This document shows positions 48,421 through 54,801 of a DNA stretch of 64,000 nt, piece after piece. The notes below the pieces were generated by a model that was not told the origin of the DNA, ran no database searches, and saw only the letters and a program-made list of their open reading frames with translations. How positions within the stretch are numbered: the first letter of the stretch is position 1; the number at the start of each line of letters is the position of its first letter. A program made the position numbers and the translations under genes. Source of the DNA: Couchioplanes azureus (GTDB lineage Bacteria > Actinomycetota > Actinomycetes > Mycobacteriales > Micromonosporaceae); contig NZ_BMQY01000004.1 of assembly GCF_014648355.1 (NCBI RefSeq), positions 173,924 through 237,923 of the forward strand. Reading direction: 5' to 3'.

Positions 48421-48466
48421 GCCAGCGCCTCCTGGGCCGTGCCTGGAGCCAGCGCCTCCTGGGCCG
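48421..48466. repeat. Direct repeat between the two dif-like sites
   Basis: GCCAGCGCCTCCTGGGCCG occurs at 48421 and 48448, a 27-bp period. The gap 48333-48878 otherwise contains no credible gene; short frames in it are not supported by start signals. Confidence 0.7.
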
Positions 48467-48755
48467 CGCCGTGGGCCGTGCCTGCTCGTCGCGGCCTGCT
48501 GGTGTCGCAGCACGTCGTGGTCGGGCCTGCCGACGTCCGCGCCGCTCGGCAAGGCAGGTGTCGACCGGCCTGCCGATTACTCAAGTGACGGCGCGGGTGC
48601 AGCCTTCTGGTCTCGGGCCGGCACCCGGGCGTGATCTTGCGGACGAGCCGGCATCTTTCGCGCCGTGGAGTGGTGTGCCGGCGGGCCGGGCACCTTTCAG
48701 CTCGCCGGCCGATTTGCCCTCTCTGAGCGCACCCCTTGCGACCGTTTCGCGCTCA

Positions 48756-48783
48756 GGTTTACATAATGTTCATTATCGACCAA
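48756..48783. other. Probable chromosomal dif site
   Basis: Read on the minus strand, the 28 bp contain CGATAATGAACATTATG flanked by TTGGT and TAAACC, that is, an 11-bp XerC-type arm ending CGATAA, a 6-bp centre TGAACA and an 11-bp XerD-type arm beginning TTATGTAAAC. This fits the actinobacterial dif consensus as I recall it, and the XerD arm also matches B. subtilis dif at 10 of 11 positions. It is strikingly AT-rich here. Confidence 0.8.
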
Positions 48784-48878
48784 CACGGTCGGCGGCCGGG
48801 GTCCCCCGCTTTCCTGTCGGACCGTCCTGGTAGAACTGGCGACGTTGGAACACACGTTCGACGGTGAGGGGTGGGTCG

Positions 48879-49973
48879 ATGGCGGCACGGACCGGGGTGC
48901 GAGGGCTCTCAGCGGACGAGCTGCAGGTGATTCGGGACGCGGTGGCGGCCGGGCGCAAGCCGAAGGTGGTGTTCACCGAGTCCGCGGGTCAGATCGCGGG
49001 CCAGCTGGGCCAGGTGGTGGCGCTGACCGATCCGGCGGAGTCGGACGAGTGGGTCGTGGTGCGGTTCGGCCGCGACGAGCTGCCGTTCGCGCCGGCCGAC
49101 CTGCAGGTGGCGCCGAAGGGAGCGACGGCGCGGAAGGCGGCTCCCCCGCCGCCCGCCCCTCCGGCACGGCCGGAGCCGGAGTTCGTGATCGACAAGCCGG
49201 TGGTGCCCGCCCGGCGCGGCCGGTCCGGTGCCTCCGGCGCTCCGGGCGGCACGGAAGCTTCCGGCGATTCGGGGGCATCGGGTGACGGGCGTCGCGTGTC
49301 CAAGCCGGCGCCCGAGGGTGGCGCGGGATCGGCGCGGTCTGCTGGTGGTGCGCCGAACGGACGGGCGAGGTCGCATGTTTCCGGCTCGGCGTCCTCGGCT
49401 CCCCCGTCAGCGGCCTCGGTGTCCCCCTCCGCTCCGCGACCTTCCCCGGGTGCTGGAGCGTCGTCCACGTCGTCGTCTTCCTCGGGAGCCGCTCCGGATG
49501 CCGGGGCGTCGGAAACGGGGCCGGCTACGGCGACGTCCGATGGCCGGCGGGGCGCAGGGGGTAGCCCTGTGGCGCCCCGGGCCTCGGGGATCACGGCTCC
49601 GGCGCCCCGGGCTTCAGGGATCGCGGGTCCGGCGCCCCGGGCTTCGGGCGGTGGGGCTCCGGCGCCTCGCAAGGCGTCCGGCCGGGCGGCGCGGCCGAAA
49701 CCGGTGTCGGAGCTGACCGTCACCCTCGCCTATGCCGAGGGCGAGTGGACGGTGGCGGCCAACCAGGGGTCGAAGGCGCTGGCGAAGCCGTACATCGTTC
49801 GTCCGGCCGAGGCGCTGCGGATGGTGTCTCTGGTCGACGTTCCCGGGGTGCAGGAGGCGGTGGAGCAGATCATGGCTGCCGAGCGTGCCCAGGCGGAGCA
49901 GCAGGCGCAGCGGTTGCGGGCGGAGCTGGCGGAGGTCGAGGCGCGGCTGCGAGAGCTGGGTGAGGCCGGCTGA
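48879..49973 (+). CDS. Conserved-looking protein with two end domains and a low-complexity middle
   Basis: A 364-aa protein. Residues 1-75 form a compact domain (LSADELQVIRDAVAAGRKPK, SDEWVVVRFGRDELPFAPAD) that looks like a small beta-barrel. Residues 75-270 are Ser/Pro/Ala-rich with repeated APRASGI units. The last 85 residues contain SELTVTLAYAEGEWTVAANQ and a coiled coil (AAERAQAEQQAQRLRAELAE). ATG preceded by GAGGGG. It is the first gene beside the dif site. Function unknown. Confidence 0.78.
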   Translation: MAARTGVRGLSADELQVIRDAVAAGRKPKVVFTESAGQIAGQLGQVVALTDPAESDEWVVVRFGRDELPFAPADLQVAPKGATARKAAPPPPAPPARPEPEFVIDKPVVPARRGRSGASGAPGGTEASGDSGASGDGRRVSKPAPEGGAGSARSAGGAPNGRARSHVSGSASSAPPSAASVSPSAPRPSPGAGASSTSSSSSGAAPDAGASETGPATATSDGRRGAGGSPVAPRASGITAPAPRASGIAGPAPRASGGGAPAPRKASGRAARPKPVSELTVTLAYAEGEWTVAANQGSKALAKPYIVRPAEALRMVSLVDVPGVQEAVEQIMAAERAQAEQQAQRLRAELAEVEARLRELGEAG

Positions 49974-50050
49974 CCGTGATCAGGCTCGGCTCGAGTGTGA
50001 GCGGACTCGGCTTGCCGAACGTCTTCCGACGTCGCCGCCCATGCATCGCT

Positions 50051-50187
50051 GCCCTGCCGTCGCCGCCCTGGTGTCGGTGCGCACGCGTCGACGCCCTGGT
50101 GTCGATGCGCACGCGTCGACGCCCAGGTGTCGGTGCCCATGCATCGCTGCCTGTGTCGGCGCCCTGGTGTCGGTGCCGTGGCCATGA
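50051..50187. repeat. 28-bp tandem repeat array
   Basis: Units start at 50065, 50093 and 50121 (GCCCTGGTGTCGGTGCGCAC as model), with partial or decayed units at 50051, 50149 and 50161. The 28-bp period is not a multiple of three and no frame is supported, so it is non-coding. It fills most of the 354-bp gap before the tetR-type gene. Confidence 0.8.
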
Positions 50188-50327
50188 GGACAGGTCCGGG
50201 CCTCACCTACGAGCGAAGTTCGGCTCCACGCGCTGGTCGCTAGTGGCTTGATCCCGAGCGCGTTCTTGGCCCGCCCGGACGCCATCGCCGGGGCCGGGTG
50301 ACTACGGCGTGGTGAACAGCGGCGGTT

Positions 50328-50963
50328 CTACGGCCGAGGTTTGTCCGCGGTGGAGGCGGCGTGGGTCCCGGCACGAAACAGGCGGTCGAGCTGGGCATCG
50401 ATCAGGGCCAGTGCCTCGGCCGGGCTGTACAGGCCGACGAGGATCGGGCCCACCAGGCCCTGGGTGAGGAAGTAGAGGGCGGGTGCCTCCACCTCGGGAT
50501 CGACTCCGTCCCGCAGTTCGCCCAGCCGGGACGCCTCGCGGAAGTTGGCGACCGACACGGTCAATATGCGTCCGTATCCGTTGCGTAGCTGCTCGGCATA
50601 CGCCGGTGTGACGGTCGCGGCGGAGAAGAAGGCGATGTTCACGCAGGCTTCTTCGCGGCCGGCCGGGTCGACCGGGAGCATCACCGCGGTAGCGGCGCGG
50701 ATGAGATCGCGGCGGGTGGGCTCACGCAGCGCGGCGACGGTGGTCTGGAGCCGGGCCAGTACGCGGTCGCGCATGTGCGACAGCGCGAACAACAGCATCT
50801 GCTGCTTGGTGGGGAAATAGTGCTGCACGGTGCCCATCGAGACGCCGGCCTGCTCGGCGACGTCGCGCAGGCTCACCGCCTCGAACCCTTGCGTGCTGAT
50901 GACGGCGAAGACCGCTTCGGCGAGATGGCGGCGGCGCTGTTCGTGATCGACCTGCTTCGGCAC
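50328..50963 (-). CDS. TetR family transcriptional regulator
   Basis: A 211-aa TetR repressor with HTH AVSLRDVAEQAGVSMGTVQH followed by YFPTKQQMLLFAL, and a helical ligand domain. GTG at 50963 (VPKQVDHEQRRRHLAEAVFA) matches the usual start of this group; an ATG at 50981 lies inside an operator. It is divergent from an alpha/beta hydrolase gene with two matching 12-bp operators between them, so it likely represses both. Confidence 0.88.
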   Translation of the reverse strand: MPKQVDHEQRRRHLAEAVFAVISTQGFEAVSLRDVAEQAGVSMGTVQHYFPTKQQMLLFALSHMRDRVLARLQTTVAALREPTRRDLIRAATAVMLPVDPAGREEACVNIAFFSAATVTPAYAEQLRNGYGRILTVSVANFREASRLGELRDGVDPEVEAPALYFLTQGLVGPILVGLYSPAEALALIDAQLDRLFRAGTHAASTADKPRP

Positions 50964-50979
50964 GCCCTCAACGTATCTC

Positions 50980-50991
50980 ATGCGAACGCAT
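50980..50991. promoter_or_regulatory. TetR operator 1
   Basis: ATGCG-AA-CGCAT, near-palindromic copy of operator 2, centred 39 bp away from it. Confidence 0.7.
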
Positions 50992-51018
50992 TGCTATCGA
51001 TGCCTGCGCACGGTTATC

Positions 51019-51030
51019 ATGCGATCGCAT
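51019..51030. promoter_or_regulatory. TetR operator 2
   Basis: Perfect 12-bp palindrome ATGCGATCGCAT, 21 bp upstream of the hydrolase start codon. Confidence 0.75.
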
Positions 51031-51051
51031 TACAAAACCGGGGAGGCAGGC

Positions 51052-51912
51052 ATGGGCATCGAGTACGCCGTCAACGGTGACGTCCGAATCGCCTACGAGA
51101 CCTTCGGCACGGGCGGTGAGCCGTTGCTGCTGGTCCTCGGGCTGGACTATCAGATGGCCTGGTGGCCCGACGCGTTCTGCGAGCGCCTGGTCGAGGCCGG
51201 TTTCCACGTGGCCCGCTACGACAACCGGGACACCGGACTGTCCACGCACTACCCGCAGCCGGCGGACGGCGGCCCGTGGCGGGCGCTGCTCGGTCGCTCC
51301 CGGCCCCTCTACACGATCGCCGACATGGCCGCCGACGGGCTGGCGGTGATGGACGCGCTCGGCTGGTCCGCCGCGCACGTGCTGGGCGGCGCGTCGGCGA
51401 TCGCCCAGGCCCTGGCGCTGCTGCACCCCGGGCGGGTCCGCGGCCTCACCCTCTGCATGAGCAGCCCGGCCACCGCGGGAATGTTGCAGATGCTGCGCTA
51501 CCTCAAGTTCGGCATCTTCCGCCAGTTCCGCAAGCTGCCGAAGGCGACCACACCCGAGCAGGAGATCGACAACCAGATCGCGATCTACCGGGCGCAGGCC
51601 TCGCCCGGCTACCCGTTCCCCGAGGAGTGGGTCCGCGAGGCGGCGACGCTCAGCCACAGCCGAGCACCGCACGATCCGCGCACGACCCAGCGGCACCTCG
51701 CCGCCGGCCGCGCCGTGAAGCTGCCGCCCCTGTCCGGTATCACCGCGCCGACACTGGTCGTCTCGGGCGCCGACGATCCGATGCTCAAGCCCAGCGCGGG
51801 TCGTGACCTGGCCGACCAGATCCCCGGCGCGCAGTTCGTGGAATACCCCGGCGTGGGCCACGACTGGCCCGAAGCCATCTGGGACGACGTGATCGCCCGG
51901 ATGCCCCGCTGA
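51052..51912 (+). CDS. Alpha/beta hydrolase
   Basis: A 286-aa alpha/beta hydrolase with YDNRDTGLST after strand 4, a nucleophile region HVLGGASAIAQALAL, the acid region VVSGADDPML and the histidine in YPGVGHDWPE. The nucleophile elbow reads GASAI rather than G-x-S-x-G, as if a few residues after the serine were lost. GGGGAGG precedes the ATG. Probably a detoxifying or small-ester hydrolase induced through the divergent TetR regulator. Confidence 0.87.
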   Translation: MGIEYAVNGDVRIAYETFGTGGEPLLLVLGLDYQMAWWPDAFCERLVEAGFHVARYDNRDTGLSTHYPQPADGGPWRALLGRSRPLYTIADMAADGLAVMDALGWSAAHVLGGASAIAQALALLHPGRVRGLTLCMSSPATAGMLQMLRYLKFGIFRQFRKLPKATTPEQEIDNQIAIYRAQASPGYPFPEEWVREAATLSHSRAPHDPRTTQRHLAAGRAVKLPPLSGITAPTLVVSGADDPMLKPSAGRDLADQIPGAQFVEYPGVGHDWPEAIWDDVIARMPR

Positions 51913-52070
51913 GGCCCCGCCTGACGGCAGTCCTCCATACCGGGACGCCATGGACGTGCGTCGCTTCCGGCCTTGAGAGACCTGGACGCCCGAATCTGCC
52001 GCGACGAATCGCAGGTGGGCCGTGCTTCGGGCGGGACGACAGTACAGCCGGGACCGGATGGGCCGGTCTC

Positions 52071-52180
52071 CCCCGGTGTGAGGAGCACCGGCACGACCGG
52101 ATAGCACGCCACCCCCGGGCGCGAGGAGCGCAGGCATGATCGGGTAGCACGTCTCCCCTGGCGCGAGGGCCGGTCAGGGC
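52071..52180. repeat. 43-bp tandem repeat (about 2.6 units)
   Basis: Units at about 52071, 52112 and 52155 share CCCCGG..GCGAGGAGC and CGG(A/G)TAGCACG. The 312-bp gap 51913-52224 upstream of plsC contains no gene. Confidence 0.7.
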
Positions 52181-52224
52181 GGGGCGGCAGGGACGGCGGG
52201 CGGGCGTGCGATCATGACGGCCTG

Positions 52225-53094
52225 ATGGATGCGACATGGCGGGTACCGGTCCTGTGGCGGGTGCTGCTGCGGTTCTCGCGGGTGCTCGTGCCGCTGATCT
52301 GCCGGCTGCGGGTGTCCGGGCAGGTGCCGGCCGGGATGCGGCGCGGGCCGTTGATTCTGGCGGCGAACCATGTCAGCCCGGTGGATCCGATCATCATGAC
52401 CGCCGCGTGCAGTATCGCCGGGGTGGCGCCGCGGTTCATGGCGACCGGGGGGCTGTTCGACGCGCCCATCGCCGGGTGGGCGATGCGCGCGTGCGGGCAT
52501 CTGCGGGTCGACCGGCACACGGCGCAGGTCGCCGAGGCGCTGCCGAACGCCGCCGCCGCGTTGCGGGCCGGGTCGGTGGTGCTCGTGTATCCGGAGGGCC
52601 GCATCGGCCTGGACCCGTGGATGTGGCCCGAGCGCGGCAAGACCGGTGTGGCCCGGATGGCGGCACTGTCCGGCGCGGACGTCGTTCCGGTGGCGCAGTG
52701 GGGTTCGCATGCGGTGCTGCCGTACACGGCGCCCAAGGATGTGGTGCGCTCGGTGCTCAGGGCGATGTGGCGCCGGCCGGTGGTGCAGGTGCGGTTCGGC
52801 GAGCCGGTGGATCTTTCCGGGTTGGCCGGTTCCGCGGGGGCCCGGGCGATGCGGGCCACGGATCGCATCATGCAGGCGATCGCGGAGACACTGGCGCCGC
52901 TGCGGGTGGACGAGCCGGAGATGCCGCGCGTCGTGGACCACACCCGTCCGGTCGACATGGCCCGCGTCCGGCGGCGCCCGGCGACGGTCTCCCCCGGCTC
53001 GGAACGGCACAGCGCACCGGCGCCACCGAGCACACCCGAGCGCCACGGCACGCCCGAGGGACCCAGCGCGATCGAGCGGCATGGGGACACCTGA
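52225..53094 (+). CDS. plsC: 1-acylglycerol-3-phosphate acyltransferase (PlsC family)
   Basis: A 289-aa acyltransferase of phospholipid synthesis. The HX4D catalytic motif is AANHVSPVDPIIM, and the second conserved motif is VLVYPEGRIG, with WPERGKTGVARMA following. The last 50 residues form a proline/serine-rich tail with repeated PERHGTPEG-type units and are not part of the family core. ATG start. A substrate other than lysophosphatidate is possible. Confidence 0.88.
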   Translation: MDATWRVPVLWRVLLRFSRVLVPLICRLRVSGQVPAGMRRGPLILAANHVSPVDPIIMTAACSIAGVAPRFMATGGLFDAPIAGWAMRACGHLRVDRHTAQVAEALPNAAAALRAGSVVLVYPEGRIGLDPWMWPERGKTGVARMAALSGADVVPVAQWGSHAVLPYTAPKDVVRSVLRAMWRRPVVQVRFGEPVDLSGLAGSAGARAMRATDRIMQAIAETLAPLRVDEPEMPRVVDHTRPVDMARVRRRPATVSPGSERHSAPAPPSTPERHGTPEGPSAIERHGDT

Positions 53095-53242
53095 CCGCTC
53101 GAGCACACCCGAGCGGCATAGGCTGACCGCGCGCCACAGGACGGCCGATGACACCGCGTGCGCGGAGACCCTCGCCGTCGGCGATGCCATGACCCTCGGC
53201 GCCGGAAAGCGAAGCCCTGGCCGCGCCCCGCTGGCCGCGACG

Positions 53243-53494
53243 TCATCGGTCGTTGGTAGTGGACTCCGGTGGCGGGCGTCGGACGGTGATCAGGTCGCTG
53301 GGTTGGCAGTCGAGCGCGTCGCAGAGTGCGGTCAGGGTGCTGAACCGGATGGCGCGGGCCCGCCCGTTCTTGAGGATGGACAGGTTGGCCAGGGTGAGGC
53401 CGACCTGCCCGGCGAGCTCGGTGAGGGTCATGCCGCGGGCGGCCAGTAGCCGGTCGATGTGGATGTCGACGCGGTGCTGCTCCTCGGGAGGCAT
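53243..53494 (-). CDS. XRE/YozG-like helix-turn-helix regulator
   Basis: An 83-aa single HTH protein (RLLAARGMTLTELAGQVGLT then LANLSILKNGRARAIRF, CDALDCQPSDLITV), the compact Cro/CI type often paired with a DUF2975 membrane protein. The ATG overlaps the stop of that upstream gene. The pair probably forms a small membrane-linked regulatory unit with autoregulation. Confidence 0.9.
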   Translation of the reverse strand: MPPEEQHRVDIHIDRLLAARGMTLTELAGQVGLTLANLSILKNGRARAIRFSTLTALCDALDCQPSDLITVRRPPPESTTNDR

Positions 53495-54105
53495 CAGATG
53501 ACCTCGTCGAGCTCGGCGCGTAGTGCGCAGCCGTGCCGCACCACAGCGGCGAACGCCAGCACGGCGAGGCCCAACGGCAGCCACAGGTAGCTGACCTCCG
53601 CGGTGCCGGGGCCCAGGTAGGAAGAGGACGGGAACACGCTGCGGTACAGCGCGTACGACGCCGCCACGCCGATGAGTGCTGCGAGGCCACCGGCGGCGAG
53701 GATGACGATGCCCAGCCGGCGGATCTGGTCGGCGGTGGAGACGGTGAACGGATCCGCGCGCAGGGCCGAGGTGACGATCCGGCGGGCCAGGACGGCTATC
53801 ACGAGCCAGGCGACCGTGCCTACCAGGCCCCCGGCGATGACTTCCAGCGTCGCCTGTGCGGGGGTGGGGTCGGCGACCGTGACCACCACGGCGTCGTCGA
53901 CCTTCGGTGTGAAGGCTGGTTGCAGCGGGTCGGGCACGGGGTTGATCAGCGCGTCCGACGGTGCGTAGAACTCTATCGGGCTACGCCCGCCACTGATCCA
54001 GTCGATGGCCGTGAAGAACAGGCCCAGGATGTTCATGATGACGGTGAAGGTCAACAGGGCCCGCAGCGGGCGCAGGGCGCCAGAGCGGCGAGGGGATGGC
54101 GCCAC
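53494..54105 (-). CDS. DUF2975 membrane protein
   Basis: A 203-aa protein with four membrane helices (LLTFTVIMNILGLFFTAIDW, AGGLVGTVAWLVIAVLARR, LGIVILAAGGLAALIGVAAS and SYLWLPLGLAVLAFAAVV). It matches the DUF2975 family that accompanies YozG-type regulators. A GTG start follows AAGGAG. A cluster of TATCGA/TCGATGCATCGA dyads lies just upstream. Confidence 0.87.
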   Translation of the reverse strand: MAPSPRRSGALRPLRALLTFTVIMNILGLFFTAIDWISGGRSPIEFYAPSDALINPVPDPLQPAFTPKVDDAVVVTVADPTPAQATLEVIAGGLVGTVAWLVIAVLARRIVTSALRADPFTVSTADQIRRLGIVILAAGGLAALIGVAASYALYRSVFPSSSYLGPGTAEVSYLWLPLGLAVLAFAAVVRHGCALRAELDEVI

Positions 54106-54118
54106 GAGGAGAACTCCT

Positions 54119-54148
54119 TATCGAAGGTCGATGCATCGAGTATCGATA
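54119..54148. promoter_or_regulatory. Palindrome cluster upstream of the DUF2975/XRE pair
   Basis: Contains TATCGA, the perfect dyad TCGATGCATCGA (54128-54139) and TATCGATA (54141-54148). A good candidate for the autoregulatory operator or promoter core. Confidence 0.6.
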
Positions 54149-54252
54149 AGAGATCGTGGCGTGTCAACACGGGCGTCAGGGGCTCGTGCCGCCCGGTGTC
54201 AGGCGCGGGATCCTGGACGCCTACCCGGTCCCGCGCTTGGGGGCTCAGATCA

Positions 54253-54801
54253 TCAGTCGGCCGAGCGGCGCTGGCGCAGGTATGCCAGGACGGCCTCCCG
54301 GGTGGTGCGGACCCCGAACAAGGCGCGGGCTTCGGCGATGCGGCGGTTCGCGGTGCGCAGGGAGAGGAATTCCGCCGCTGCCGCCGCCGCGATGGTGTCG
54401 CCGGCGGCGAGGCGGTCGAGCAGGGCGCGCTGTTCGGGGATGAGCTCGGCGAGGGCGTCGCCGGTGTCCGCGGCGGGCGTGGCCTGGTTGCCGGGGCCCA
54501 GCTGGACCGTGCCGAGGCGGCTCAGGTCGTCGACCAGCGCGCGGCCCGTGGGGCTGTCGGCGTCGCAGACGGCGACGATGCCCGCGCCGCGCGCCGCGGC
54601 GAGGACGGCGAGCTTGAGGGTGTCGCGGTCGCCGATGCGCCCGTAGAGCACGAGGCGTTCCGGGGCGACGTCCCAGGCGGAGCTGGGCAGGGCGTATCCC
54701 TCGCGGACGGTCCAGCCGTCGCGCAGGAGGCGGCGCACGACGGTGTCGGCGTCGGCGCTGGAGGCGACGACGTGGCGGGGGGCGTCAGGCTGTCGGCTCA
54801 C
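54253..54801 (-). CDS. Small LuxR-type HTH protein coupled to the LAL regulator
   Basis: A 182-aa protein with a C-terminal LuxR-like HTH (LIPEQRALLDRLAAGDTIAA, FLSLRTANRRIAEARALFGV) and an N-terminal alpha/beta region (VVRRLLRDGWTVREGYALPS, AGIVAVCDAD) that lacks recognisable receiver phosphorylation residues. A GTG start overlaps the stop of the large LuxR gene. The coupling suggests the two act together. Confidence 0.82.
   Translation of the reverse strand: MSRQPDAPRHVVASSADADTVVRRLLRDGWTVREGYALPSSAWDVAPERLVLYGRIGDRDTLKLAVLAAARGAGIVAVCDADSPTGRALVDDLSRLGTVQLGPGNQATPAADTGDALAELIPEQRALLDRLAAGDTIAAAAAAEFLSLRTANRRIAEARALFGVRTTREAVLAYLRQRRSAD

Noticed and set aside
48303-48584. Short frames between the recombinase and dif, including one with a 9-aa repeat
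   Set aside because: The frames overlap the dif-like site, have no start signals, and the repeat is equally open in several frames.
50051-50187. 28-bp repeats as a CRISPR array
   Set aside because: Units are head-to-tail without spacers, and no cas gene is near.
49980-50285. Minus-strand frame through the 28-bp repeats
   Set aside because: A 28-bp period breaks the reading frame at each unit, so no protein repeat is maintained.
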